A DNA stretch of 54,861 nt from Cyclobacteriaceae bacterium (GTDB lineage Bacteria; Bacteroidota; Bacteroidia; Cytophagales; Cyclobacteriaceae), in assembly GCA_026989535.1 (NCBI GenBank), contig JALSJD010000179.1:1-54861 (forward strand), written 5' to 3'. Under the pieces are notes generated by a model. That model was not told where the DNA came from and made no database searches. It was given only the letters and a program-made list of their open reading frames with translations. Shown here piece after piece: positions 36,610 through 44,818 of the stretch (positions are counted from its first letter, which is position 1; each line of letters opens with the position of its first letter). The position numbers and the translations under genes are program-made.

Positions 36610-36872
36610 GGGCATCTCTATTAATTGATTTTGCCCTCTGTTAGAAATAAAGTGCTTAGATGTAAGGCAGAATCGACAAGGAAGGCTGGTTGCCTTTTTG
36701 TCGATTATAACGAAGCAGATAAGTGCTTTAATCTAACCCAAGGGGGCTTTTTCTGAGGCTCGTGCTCTTCGTTGTGGTTTCTAGTCAGGCAACCAGCCTG
36801 CCTTCGAAACCACGCCTCGATCACAAACCTCAGAAGAAGCCAGAGGACACAAGCAGTTAATAGAGATACCCC
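36610..36872. repeat. 263-bp structured MITE-like element
   Basis: The ends are inverted: GGGCATCTCTATTAATTG at the left and GTTAATAGAGATACCCC at the right. Inside are hairpin AATCGACAA (36671-36679)/TTGTCGATT (36698-36706) and a larger hairpin. In the larger one GTGGTTTC (36774-36781) pairs with GAAACCAC (36806-36813), and TTCTGAGG (36751-36758) with CCTCAGAA (36828-36835). The left end recurs exactly in the last codons of the sulfatase gene near 880. No protein is encoded. Confidence 0.65.
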
Positions 36873-36901
36873 TTACTCTAACTGGCACAATACCTATTAA
36901 T

Positions 36902-36935
36902 AAAAAAAGTACGAGCAAATGCTCGTACTTTTTTT
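36902..36935 (-). terminator. Rho-independent terminator, probably of clpB
   Basis: A perfect stem AGTACGAGCA/TGCTCGTACT with a two-base loop is flanked by A7 and T7 runs, so it can work in both directions. It lies about 200 bases past the clpB stop, after an intervening repeat element. Confidence 0.8.
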
Positions 36936-37102
36936 AACCCGGATTATGCGATAGGATTCGTTATGAGGGGTTAAAGCGCAATAAATCAGGAAGTTTGGCT
37001 TTGCAAGCATAGCACCGCTATGGTTAAAAGGCAAACGAAGCAAAGCGACTGATTTGAAGCGATTTAAGGCCGTAATAGAATTGCTATTGCATATTTCGGG
37101 TT
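36936..37102. repeat. 167-bp element with AACCCG terminal inverted repeats
   Basis: The left end AACCCGGATTATGCGATAG and the reverse complement of the right end AACCCGAAATATGCAATAG agree at 16 of 19 positions. Inside, AAATCAG pairs with CTGATTT. It lies between the clpB stop and its likely terminator, so it would be transcribed as 3' UTR. The AACCCGxATTAT end also resembles motifs near 717 and 42040. Confidence 0.6.
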
Positions 37103-37131
37103 TAACGTCTAGATGTAAAACCCAAACTATT

Positions 37132-39744
37132 TTAAACCTCCTCTACTTGTTCTATCTTTACAAAATCTAGCTTATCCCCTTTCAAGGCAATATCCACACT
37201 ATCGCCCTCGGCTATTTTGCCTCCAATTATTTGTTTCGATAGCTCATTTAACACTTCGCGTTGTAGCACACGTTTTAATGGCCTAGCTCCAAACTGAGGG
37301 TCAAACCCAAGGGCGCCTAAGTACTCAAGGGCTTCATCGGTAATGCTCACTTTTATGCCATTTTGCTCTACTCGCTTAATAATTAACCCAAACTGAATAT
37401 CTACAATTTTGCGAATATCAGTACGTGTAAGCGGCCTAAACATAATAGTCTCATCTACCCTATTCAAAAACTCAGGTCTTACCGATTTCTTCAATAAATC
37501 GAACACTTCTGCACGAGTAGCCTCAATTACCTGCTCTACATTTTTATTCTCCAAGTCTTCAAAACGCTCCTGAATTAGGTGCGCTCCAATATTGGTGGTC
37601 ATAATTATGATGGTATTTTTAAAATTAGCCACACGGCCTTTATTGTCTGTTAGCCTGCCATCATCCAACACTTGAAGCAGCACATTAAAGGCATCTGGGT
37701 GCGCCTTCTCAATTTCATCCAATAGCACTACTGAATAAGGTTTTCTACGAACGGCTTCTGTTAACTGACCACCTTCGTCATAACCCACATATCCTGGAGG
37801 TGCGCCAATTAAGCGGCTCACGGCATGTCGTTCCTGGTACTCGCTCATATCAATACGTACCATATTATGTTCATCGTTAAACAAATATTCGGCCAAGGCT
37901 TTGGATAGTTCTGTTTTGCCCACACCTGTAGTTCCTAAAAATATAAAAGAACCGATAGGCCTGTTGGGGTCTTGCAAGCCTGCTCTACTCCTGCGTACCG
38001 CATCCGATAAAGCCGCAATGGCTTCTTCTTGCCCTGCTACCCGCTTGCCCAGTTCTTCTTCTAAGTGCAGCAACTTTTCTCTATCCGATTGCAGCATTTT
38101 GGTGACAGGAATACCCGTCCATTTGGCTACCACTTCGGCAATATCAGTGCTATCTACCTCTTCCTTTAGAAGTGTATCATCTGCACTTTGCATTTCGTTT
38201 ACCTTTACTTTTAAAACCTCCAAATTACTTTCGGCTTCGCTAATTTTACCGTAACGCAATTCGGCAACTTTGGCAAAATCACCTGCTCGTTCGGCTTGTT
38301 CCGCTTCAAGCTTAAGGGCTTCAATCGTTTCTTTGGCTTGCTGAATTCCCTGAATTACTTCCTTTTCGTTTTCCCACTTGGCCTTAAGCGCATTGCGCTC
38401 ATCGGTTAATTCAGCAATAACCTTGTTCAAGGTTTTTTCTTTTGCCTTGTCCTTTTCTCTACGGATAGCCTCACGCTCTATTTCAAGCTGCATTATTTTA
38501 CGTTGAATCTCATCCAATTCCTCAGGCACAGAATCAATCTCGATACGCAATTTTGCCGCAGCCTCATCCATTAAGTCAATGGCTTTATCGGGTAAATACC
38601 TATCGGATATATACCTGCTCGATAGTTCAACGGCTGCAATAACAGCATCATCTTTAATACGTACCCCGTGATGCAACTCGTATTTATCTTTAATACCTCG
38701 TAAAATAGAAATAGCATCTTCGGTTTGAGGTTCATCTACCAGCACCGTTTGAAATCTACGCTCAAGGGCTTTGTCCTTTTCAATATATTTTTGATACTCT
38801 TTTAAGGTGGTGGCACCAATGGCATGTAACTCACCTCTGGCCAACGCAGGTTTTAAAAGGTTGGCAGCATCCATGGCTCCTTCGCCTCCACCTGCTCCAA
38901 TTAAGGTGTGTATTTCATCAATAAATAAAACAATTTCTCCGTTGGAGTCTGTTACCTCTTTAATTACAGCTTTTAGTCGTTCTTCAAACTCGCCTTTATA
39001 TTTTGCTCCTGCTACGAGAAGGCCCATATCCAACGAAATCAAAATCTTGGATTTTAAATTTTCAGGTACATCACCATCTACAATTCGTTGTGCCATGCCT
39101 TCGATAATGGCCGTTTTACCCACACCTGGCTCACCTACGAGCATTGGATTATTTTTGGTTCTGCGAGATAATATTTGAAGTACCCTTCTAATTTCCTCGT
39201 CTCTACCAATTACAGGATCAATTTTTCCGTCTTTGGCCAGTTGGTTTAGGTTTTTAGAATAGCGTTCCAAGGAGCGGTATTTGCCTTCTGCATTGGCATC
39301 AGTAACATTATCTCCGCCTCGCAATTCATTTATGGCTGCAATCAACGATTTTTTGTCATAGCCTGCATCTTTTAAAATGGAACTCACTTTGTCTTTGCCT
39401 AAAAATAGCCCCAACAAAATATGCTCAACGGCAATAAATTCATCGCCCATTTCTTTAAGCATACTTTCTGCTTTTTGTAACACTGCCGCAGAATCGTTGC
39501 CTAAATAAGGTTGCTGACCCGATACTTTGGGGTAGGAAATAATTATTTCTTCGAGTTTAGCCTGCAACTGATTAATGTTTACATTCAATTTTTTATGAAT
39601 GAATGAAACCACATTATCATCGGTTTCAAATAAAGCTTTTAATAGATGCCCGGGCTCTATGGATTGCTGCCCATAGCTGCTGGCAATGGAGGTTGCTTGT
39701 TGAAGCACCTCTTGTGATTTGATTGTATATTTATCTAAATTCAT
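37132..39744 (-). CDS. clpB: ATP-dependent disaggregase ClpB
   Basis: The 870-residue protein has full ClpB layout. An N-terminal double Clp repeat (about 1-145) leads into the first AAA+ module with Walker A GEPGVGKT and Walker [14 protein letters not shown]. The long coiled-coil middle domain (about 400-525, rich in Glu/Lys/Arg) follows. The second AAA+ module has [23 protein letters not shown] and arginine-finger region [12 protein letters not shown]. It resolubilises aggregated proteins together with DnaK after heat stress. It is divergent from rlmN and probably monocistronic. No CIRCE-type operator was recognised in the 244-bp divergent gap. Confidence 0.97.
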   Translation of the reverse strand: MNLDKYTIKSQEVLQQATSIASSYGQQSIEPGHLLKALFETDDNVVSFIHKKLNVNINQLQAKLEEIIISYPKVSGQQPYLGNDSAAVLQKAESMLKEMGDEFIAVEHILLGLFLGKDKVSSILKDAGYDKKSLIAAINELRGGDNVTDANAEGKYRSLERYSKNLNQLAKDGKIDPVIGRDEEIRRVLQILSRRTKNNPMLVGEPGVGKTAIIEGMAQRIVDGDVPENLKSKILISLDMGLLVAGAKYKGEFEERLKAVIKEVTDSNGEIVLFIDEIHTLIGAGGGEGAMDAANLLKPALARGELHAIGATTLKEYQKYIEKDKALERRFQTVLVDEPQTEDAISILRGIKDKYELHHGVRIKDDAVIAAVELSSRYISDRYLPDKAIDLMDEAAAKLRIEIDSVPEELDEIQRKIMQLEIEREAIRREKDKAKEKTLNKVIAELTDERNALKAKWENEKEVIQGIQQAKETIEALKLEAEQAERAGDFAKVAELRYGKISEAESNLEVLKVKVNEMQSADDTLLKEEVDSTDIAEVVAKWTGIPVTKMLQSDREKLLHLEEELGKRVAGQEEAIAALSDAVRRSRAGLQDPNRPIGSFIFLGTTGVGKTELSKALAEYLFNDEHNMVRIDMSEYQERHAVSRLIGAPPGYVGYDEGGQLTEAVRRKPYSVVLLDEIEKAHPDAFNVLLQVLDDGRLTDNKGRVANFKNTIIIMTTNIGAHLIQERFEDLENKNVEQVIEATRAEVFDLLKKSVRPEFLNRVDETIMFRPLTRTDIRKIVDIQFGLIIKRVEQNGIKVSITDEALEYLGALGFDPQFGARPLKRVLQREVLNELSKQIIGGKIAEGDSVDIALKGDKLDFVKIEQVEEV

Positions 39745-39857
39745 AGTTCTGTGTTTTGATAACTACGATAACAAAAACTTAACCTTTTACCAAATTCGGC
39801 AACTTTGGCATATTTTTAGTAATAATTGCGGTATTTTAAGACATTATGACACTAGAT

Positions 39858-39950
39858 TTAACCCAAAGGGCACGGAGAAGGCACCGAGTTCACAGAGAAA
39901 ATCCTTTGGGTGCTTTGTGTTCTGATTAACTCGGTGTTCTTTGTGGTTAA
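39858..39950. repeat. Inverted-repeat element in the clpB-rlmN divergent region
   Basis: The 93-bp segment begins TTAACC and ends GGTTAA. It contains CACCGAGTT (39882-39890) paired with AACTCGGTG (39928-39936) and AAGGGCAC-like/GTGCTTT-like inner arms. It is of the dispersed kind common in Bacteroidota (CACGGAGAAG...CTTTGTG). It lies directly in front of the rlmN promoter. Confidence 0.55.
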
Positions 39951-39976
39951 TTGTTTTTATACAACTCTACTAGCTT

Positions 39977-39984
39977 TACCTTTG
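39977..39984 (+). promoter_or_regulatory. Candidate -7 box of rlmN (TACCTTTG)
   Basis: TACCTTTG fits the Bacteroidota TAnnTTTG consensus. A TTG at 39951-39953 lies 23 bases upstream. The box ends only 4 bases before the rlmN ATG, so transcription would start at or within a few bases of the start codon, giving a leaderless or nearly leaderless message. Confidence 0.5.
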
Positions 39985-39988
39985 CAGT

Positions 39989-41032
39989 ATGCCACAAGAT
40001 AAGCAAGACATACGAAAATTAACAGTTGAGGAGCTAAAAGCTTTTTTTACAGCCCAAGGAGACAAGGCTTTTAGGGCTAAGCAGGCGTATGAATGGTTGT
40101 GGCAAAAATCGGCTACGGATTTTAGTCAAATGACTAACCTATCCAAAGCTACACGAGAAATGCTCGAATCGCATTTTGTAATTAATAATGTGATTATTGA
40201 AGATGAGCAAAAAAGCAATGATCGTACGATTAAATCATCGTTGCAATTATTTGATAAAAACATGGTGGAAGGGGTTTTAATACCTACCACAAAACGGATG
40301 ACGGCTTGCATCTCCTCGCAAGTAGGCTGCTCCTTAAGTTGTACGTTTTGCGCTACGGGCAAATTAGACCGTAAACGTAATTTAGATGCTTCGGAGATTT
40401 ACGATCAGGTAGTGCTCATAAAAAACCAAGCAGAAAAGGAATATGAGAAGCCACTTACAAACATTGTGTATATGGGCATGGGGGAACCGCTGCTGAATTA
40501 TGCCAATGTGTTAAAATCAGTTGAACATATTACTTCGCCACAAGGGCTAGGAATGAGCCCAAGGCGAATTACGGTTTCGACTGCCGGCATTGCTAAAATG
40601 ATTCGAAAACTGGGAGATGATGAGGTGAAATTTAACTTGGCAGTTTCGCTACATGCAGCCAACGATATTAAGCGAAATGAAATTATGCCCATTAACGAAT
40701 CAAACTCATTAACGGAGCTAAGAGATGCGTTAAAATATTATTTCTCTAAAACAAAGAATCAAGTTACGTACGAGTATATTTTGTTTTATAATTTTAACGA
40801 TTCGTTGGATGATGCCGAAGAATTATACCAGTTTACCAAGCATATCCCTTGCAAGGTTAATATTATAGAGTACAATCCGGTAGCAGATACTCCTTTTGCC
40901 AAAGCCGAAGAAAAATCGTTGGATAAGTTTGCAGCTTATTTAGACAAACGAGGAGTTACCGTTCAGGTGCGAAGAAGCAGAGGCAAGGATATTGATGCTG
41001 CCTGTGGGCAGTTGGCGGGAAAGAAAAAATAG
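39989..41032 (+). CDS. rlmN: Dual-specificity RNA (adenine-C2)-methyltransferase RlmN
   Basis: The 347-residue radical-SAM enzyme methylates C2 of A2503 in 23S rRNA and A37 in certain tRNAs. It has the N-terminal helical domain (KAFRAKQAYEWLWQK), the iron-sulfur motif CSLSCTFC (CxxxCxxC), the MGMGEPLLNYANVL segment, SLHAANDIKRNEIMPIN, and the C-terminal VQVRRSRGKDIDAACGQL that carries the methyl-carrying cysteine. The length is normal. The ATG is preceded at very short distance by a TACCTTTG box, and no other start is better. It is followed 89 bp later by mgsA. Confidence 0.96.
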   Translation: MPQDKQDIRKLTVEELKAFFTAQGDKAFRAKQAYEWLWQKSATDFSQMTNLSKATREMLESHFVINNVIIEDEQKSNDRTIKSSLQLFDKNMVEGVLIPTTKRMTACISSQVGCSLSCTFCATGKLDRKRNLDASEIYDQVVLIKNQAEKEYEKPLTNIVYMGMGEPLLNYANVLKSVEHITSPQGLGMSPRRITVSTAGIAKMIRKLGDDEVKFNLAVSLHAANDIKRNEIMPINESNSLTELRDALKYYFSKTKNQVTYEYILFYNFNDSLDDAEELYQFTKHIPCKVNIIEYNPVADTPFAKAEEKSLDKFAAYLDKRGVTVQVRRSRGKDIDAACGQLAGKKK

Positions 41033-41041
41033 ACAACGGAC

Positions 41042-41101
41042 GTTAGATACAAGATTATTAGACAACGATTTACAGAAAATCAATGTAATCTTGTGTCTAA
41101 C
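41042..41101. repeat. Inverted repeat between rlmN and mgsA
   Basis: GTTAGATACAAGATTA (41042-41057) is inverted as TAATCTTGTGTCTAAC (41086-41101), with 15 of 16 bases pairing. This belongs to a dispersed type often seen in Bacteroidota intergenic DNA. It could act as a weak terminator or mRNA-end hairpin for rlmN. Confidence 0.6.
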
Positions 41102-41121
41102 ATCTAATGTCTCTTTAAAAC

Positions 41122-41484
41122 ATGAAAATAGCAATAATAGCACACGATGGGAAAAAGGCTGAAATGGTTCAGTTTTTGCTCGATCATAAAGAACAATTGG
41201 CAAAGGTGGATTTGGTTTCAACAGGCACCACAGGCAGCCATGTACAAAAAGCAGGGTTAGCTGTAACACCCTTACTTTCTGGCCCTTTGGGCGGTGATGC
41301 CCAAATAGCAGCGATGGTTGCCGAAGGCAAAATGGATATGGTAATCTTTTTTCGCGACCCTCTTGGCAAGCACCCACACGAGCCAGATGTGCAAATGTTG
41401 TTAAGGCTTTGCGATGTGCATAATGTGCCACTAGCTACCAATCCTGCTACTGGCAGTATTTTGCTCAATAATTTTAAGGCATAA
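41122..41484 (+). CDS. mgsA: Methylglyoxal synthase
   Basis: The 120-residue cytosolic enzyme converts dihydroxyacetone phosphate to methylglyoxal and phosphate, a bypass of lower glycolysis. It has the family start KIAIIAHDGKK, the phosphate-binding STGTTG, the catalytic GPLGGDAQ aspartate, the FFRDPLGKHPHEPDV loop and NPATGSILL near the end. It is shorter than the E. coli enzyme because the C-terminal tail is missing, which is usual in this family. It runs in the same direction as rlmN and converges with the small helical protein gene; a bidirectional terminator separates them. Confidence 0.93.
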   Translation: MKIAIIAHDGKKAEMVQFLLDHKEQLAKVDLVSTGTTGSHVQKAGLAVTPLLSGPLGGDAQIAAMVAEGKMDMVIFFRDPLGKHPHEPDVQMLLRLCDVHNVPLATNPATGSILLNNFKA

Positions 41485-41517
41485 AAAAAGGAGAAGCATT
41501 TCTACCTCTCCCTTTTT
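41483..41517. terminator. Bidirectional terminator between mgsA and a convergent gene
   Basis: An A-rich arm (AAAAAAAGGAGAAG) and its near complement CTCTCCCTTTTT surround a short loop just past the mgsA stop and 16 bases before the convergent gene's stop. The A- and T-runs on either side suit termination in both directions. Confidence 0.65.
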
Positions 41518-41532
41518 AAGATATGGTGATTC

Positions 41533-41985
41533 CTATTCAACCAAAGGCACTTCGCTGGCAATTTGCACATCTATTAGCAATTGCACTTGCTCCATAATTT
41601 GAATAAACCGAGCAGCCTGCACCGCACCAATAATTTTCTTCATTTTTTTATAATAGGTTTTATTATTTTTAAGCTTACCAGTTTCTATTTCAAAATAAGT
41701 AGAAACCAGATCACTGGCTACATCATCGTTTAAATTTTCAAAACTTTCTGCAAATTTTTTAATGTTTTTTGCACGTAAGTCAATTAACCTATTGGTTTCA
41801 GTTTCATATTCGCCATATAGTTGCCAAAAATTCGTCTTGTTTTCTTCCTTAATATCCATGGCCTCGGCCACTAATGCACGCTTTTCTTTGTTAAGGTCTT
41901 TTTTTAATAATTCTACTAATTCTTGTGCTTGAGAAGCTCCATAAGAGAATAAAATTAAGCCTAAAATAATCGCTGTTTTTTTCAT
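41533..41985 (-). CDS. Small secreted helical protein, unknown function
   Basis: The 150-residue protein has a signal peptide (about 1-20, ending ASQAQ). A mature part of about 130 residues is almost entirely amphipathic helix, rich in Lys and Glu, with the stretch EENKTNFWQLYGEYETETNRL and no cysteines. Size and style recall Spy/CpxP-like periplasmic chaperones and Bacteroidota proteins labelled sensors of ECF sigma factors, but I do not see a decisive LTxxQ motif. It is downstream of proS on the same strand, with a palindrome between them. Function is unassigned. Confidence 0.7.
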   Translation of the reverse strand: MKKTAIILGLILFSYGASQAQELVELLKKDLNKEKRALVAEAMDIKEENKTNFWQLYGEYETETNRLIDLRAKNIKKFAESFENLNDDVASDLVSTYFEIETGKLKNNKTYYKKMKKIIGAVQAARFIQIMEQVQLLIDVQIASEVPLVE

Positions 41986-42022
41986 TTGGGTTGGTGTTTT
42001 AATTGTTTATTAATAGAGGTTT

Positions 42023-42054
42023 TAATCTGCATTATTCATGAATAATGCAGGTTA
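42023..42054. repeat. Long near-perfect palindrome at the proS stop codon
   Basis: The 24-bp core (42027-42050) is perfect, with half-site CTGCATTATTCA. One mismatch and then TTAA/TTAA extend it on both sides. The proS stop codon is formed by the outer TTAA. The half-site resembles CATGAATAATGCGGGTTAA near 717-735. It may serve as a terminator-like hairpin or be a repeat-element remnant. Confidence 0.65.
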
Positions 42055-43527
42055 ATATGCTTTTGCAAAGATAACTCTTTCTTTCGAAGGTTTTCCTGTA
42101 ATTATACAAACTCCAGCTTCCTTACTTTCCTCCAACGGAATTAATCGAATGGTTGCCTTGGTTTCGTTTTTAATTTGCTCTTCCGTTTCTTTAGTTCCAT
42201 CCCAATGAGCCGAAATAAAACCTCCCTTATCTTCCAACACCGATTTAAACTCCTCGTAAGAGTTTACTTCTGTTGTTTTAGCGTCTCTAAACTGAGAGGC
42301 TTTTGTAAACATAGCTGTTTGGATGGTTACAAGTAGCTCAGCAATGGTTTCTGAAAGACCATCCATTGCGTAGGTAGTCTTTTCTTTGGTGTCTCTTCGA
42401 GCTACTTCCACTTGCTTATTTTCCAAATCACGAGGACCAATAGCGATACGTACAGGAATTCCTTTCTGTTCGTACTCGGCAAACTTCCACCCTGGTTTAT
42501 GCGTATCGCGTTTATCAAATTTAACGGTAATGTCTCTGGCACGAAGCTCCTTAACTACTTTATCAGCTACCTCACGAATGGCTGCTAGTTCTTCTTCACT
42601 TCTAAAAATAGGAATAATAACCACCTGAGTAGGGGCTAATTTTGGAGGCAACACTAACCCCTCATCATCGGAGTGTGCCATAATTAACGCGCCCATTAAT
42701 CGAGTACTTACGCCCCAAGAGGTGCCCCAAACATAATCGAGCTTGCCTGTTTTATCGGCAAATTTTACATCAAATGCCTTGGCAAAATTTTGACCCAAAA
42801 AGTGTGAGGTTCCGGCTTGCAGAGCTTTCCCATCTTGCATTAAAGCTTCTATGCAATAAGTTTCTAACGCACCTGCAAATCGTTCGCTTTCTGTTTTAAC
42901 CCCTCTAAGTACGGGCAATGCCATATAATTTTCCACAAAATCAGCATATACGTGCATCATTTGTAATGCTTCTTCTTCTGCCTCTTGTTTAGTGGCATGA
43001 GCCGTGTGGCCTTCTTGCCATAAGAACTCAGCTGTGCGCAAAAATAAGCGTGTACGCATTTCCCAACGTACTACGTTTGCCCATTGGTTTAGTAAAATTG
43101 GCAAATCTCGGTACGACTGAATCCAATTTTTATAACTATCCCAAATAAGGGTTTCCGAAGTTGGTCTTACAATAAGTTCCTCTTCCAATTTAGCCTCAGG
43201 ATCAACAATAACGCCATCGCCATTAGGGTCATTCTTTAAACGATAATGGGTAACAACTGCACATTCTTTGGCAAATCCCTCTACGTGGCTCGCCTCTTTG
43301 CTAAAATAAGATTTGGGGATAAATATGGGGAAATAGGCATTATAATGCCCTGTTTCTTTAAACTTTTTATCAAGTACAGCTTGCATATTTTCCCAAATGG
43401 CATAGCCATGGGGTTTAATAACCATACAGCCTCTAACGGCAGAATTTTCGGCTAAATCAGCCTTTTTAACCAGCTCGTTATACCATGCCGAATAATCGTC
43501 ACTTCGTTTTGTAATCCCTTTTCCCAT
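42052..43527 (-). CDS. proS: Proline-tRNA ligase (archaeal/eukaryote-like type)
   Basis: The 491-residue class II aminoacyl-tRNA synthetase charges tRNA-Pro. It belongs to the short type without the editing insertion. Class II motifs are visible: motif 1 region [16 protein letters not shown], motif 2 [31 protein letters not shown], and motif 3 [20 protein letters not shown]. They are followed by an anticodon-binding domain ([42 protein letters not shown]) and a C-terminal zinc-like domain ending in AKAY. Many Bacteroidota carry this version. The gene ends at a palindrome that overlaps its stop codon. Confidence 0.96.
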   Translation of the reverse strand: MGKGITKRSDDYSAWYNELVKKADLAENSAVRGCMVIKPHGYAIWENMQAVLDKKFKETGHYNAYFPIFIPKSYFSKEASHVEGFAKECAVVTHYRLKNDPNGDGVIVDPEAKLEEELIVRPTSETLIWDSYKNWIQSYRDLPILLNQWANVVRWEMRTRLFLRTAEFLWQEGHTAHATKQEAEEEALQMMHVYADFVENYMALPVLRGVKTESERFAGALETYCIEALMQDGKALQAGTSHFLGQNFAKAFDVKFADKTGKLDYVWGTSWGVSTRLMGALIMAHSDDEGLVLPPKLAPTQVVIIPIFRSEEELAAIREVADKVVKELRARDITVKFDKRDTHKPGWKFAEYEQKGIPVRIAIGPRDLENKQVEVARRDTKEKTTYAMDGLSETIAELLVTIQTAMFTKASQFRDAKTTEVNSYEEFKSVLEDKGGFISAHWDGTKETEEQIKNETKATIRLIPLEESKEAGVCIITGKPSKERVIFAKAY

Positions 43528-43580
43528 TGTTTGGTATGAATATTGCTTATTTTTTGATGTACATTAAAAATAATGAGGTG

Positions 43581-43588
43581 CAAATATA
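43581..43588 (-). promoter_or_regulatory. Candidate -7 box of proS
   Basis: On the minus strand the sequence reads TATATTTG, a full match to TAnnTTTG, about 54 bases before the proS ATG. A well-placed TTG at -33 was not found, so confidence is low. Confidence 0.3.
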
Positions 43589-43655
43589 TATCTTGTGGTT
43601 GGCTCTCGTTATCTTTAAAGCAAGTAATTGAATGTTACACTAAAAATCAAGGAAC

Positions 43656-44780
43656 ATGAAAACTAAAAATCTATTCTCAAGCACTCTTTTATTAGCATTC
43701 ATATTTCCAATAACTCTTTTTGGCCAATCTAAATGGGCAGAGAATGATGATATGTATTTTTCTAAAAAAGACAGAGCAAAAATATATGCATCAGTTAATA
43801 GTGTAGCGCATTCAACTACCGAGCAATCTGACTATGCGGCTAACCATAATTTTAATAGCCCAACTGTTCAAAGTGCCTCAGCAGGTAGCCCAACGGTACA
43901 GATGAATGGCAGCGCAGAAGATGCTAACAATCAATATTTTATTAAAGATTATAGCCTGCCTAAAGATAAAACGTATGAGTCTGTACCCATAAATACGTAC
44001 GGCAATATGCAATCGTTTAATAACAGACCTAATGTAAACGTAGCTTTTGGTATGGGTTACGGCTTTGGTTCTCCTTATTTTGGTAATAACCGATTTTATA
44101 ATCCTTATAACGACCCGTTTAGTCCTTTTTACGACCCATTTTTCAACTATAATGACCCTTGGAATAATGCCTCTTTTGGGTACGACCCTTGGGGGTATAA
44201 TAGGTTTGGTTCTTGGGGCAATAATAGATTTGGTTCTTGGGGCAATAACAGGTTTGGCATTAATCGTTATTACAACGCTGCTAATTGGTGCCCTACCAAT
44301 GGTTATACAAATTATTCGAGTAATGTTAGAAACGAAGTAAGGTATAGAAACGGACGAAAAGTTATTTCTGGCTCTAGAAGTTCTGCAACTAGACGAGCTT
44401 CTTCTAATGTAGCAAGTTCAGACAGACCAGTAAAACCTACAGGTTCTTCCGTTGGTACAAATGGCAGAAGCTCTAATCGAGGAACAAGAAATTCCTATCG
44501 AAAATATCCTAATAGTGCTCAAAACAGAAACAGTATAAACTCAAGCTCCAGAACAAAAAGAGCAAGCACCTATAACCGAACGAACCGCAATTCAACTAAT
44601 AATAGTTTGAACAATAATTCTAACTCCAACAGGTCTAATAGGTCTAACAGTTATAGAAGTTCTGGTTCTTCGTCTGGCTCTAGATCCTCAAGTTATAGCA
44701 GACCAAGCAGTGGAGGAAGCCGATCAAGTGGCTCTAGGCCTTCTTCGGGTGGTAGAAGTAGTGGGGGTAGAAAGAGGTAA
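43656..44780 (+). CDS. Secreted Asn/Ser/Arg/Gly-rich low-complexity protein
   Basis: The 374-residue protein has a signal peptide (about 1-23, ending LFGQ). A short ordered part (WAENDDMYFSKKDRAKIYA, residues about 25-45) comes first. A central Asn/Tyr/Phe/Pro-rich region carries the repeated unit RFGSWGNN, and the last 150 residues are made almost only of Ser, Arg, Asn, Gly and Thr and end RSSGGRKR. The tail is strongly basic and probably disordered. Base composition of the tail follows the amino-acid bias. The OmpP1/FadL-like gene follows 38 bp downstream, suggesting co-transcription. It may be a surface, matrix or polyanion-binding protein; function is unknown. Confidence 0.75.
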   Translation: MKTKNLFSSTLLLAFIFPITLFGQSKWAENDDMYFSKKDRAKIYASVNSVAHSTTEQSDYAANHNFNSPTVQSASAGSPTVQMNGSAEDANNQYFIKDYSLPKDKTYESVPINTYGNMQSFNNRPNVNVAFGMGYGFGSPYFGNNRFYNPYNDPFSPFYDPFFNYNDPWNNASFGYDPWGYNRFGSWGNNRFGSWGNNRFGINRYYNAANWCPTNGYTNYSSNVRNEVRYRNGRKVISGSRSSATRRASSNVASSDRPVKPTGSSVGTNGRSSNRGTRNSYRKYPNSAQNRNSINSSSRTKRASTYNRTNRNSTNNSLNNNSNSNRSNRSNSYRSSGSSSGSRSSSYSRPSSGGSRSSGSRPSSGGRSSGGRKR

Positions 44781-44818
44781 TTATAAAGATTCCTTTGCCA
44801 ACACCTATTTATTTTTGG

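Larger units (their letters stand above)
36452..37131. other. 680-bp repeat-rich gap between clpB and fecR
   Basis: No gene is supported; in particular there is no trace of an ECF sigma factor. The region holds a structured inverted-repeat element (36610-36872), the clpB terminator (36902-36935) and a second element with 19-bp imperfect terminal inverted repeats (36936-37102). The fecR promoter must lie between 36452 and about 36600, but no clear TAnnTTTG box with spacing was found. Confidence 0.6.

Noticed and set aside
36452-37131. A decayed ECF sigma-factor gene upstream of fecR
   Set aside because: None of the frames shows sigma region 2 or 4 motifs; the DNA is explained by two inverted-repeat elements and a terminator.
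40940-41431. A 163-codon minus-strand open frame over mgsA and the rlmN end
   Set aside because: It is antisense to two well-supported genes and has no domain; a shadow frame.
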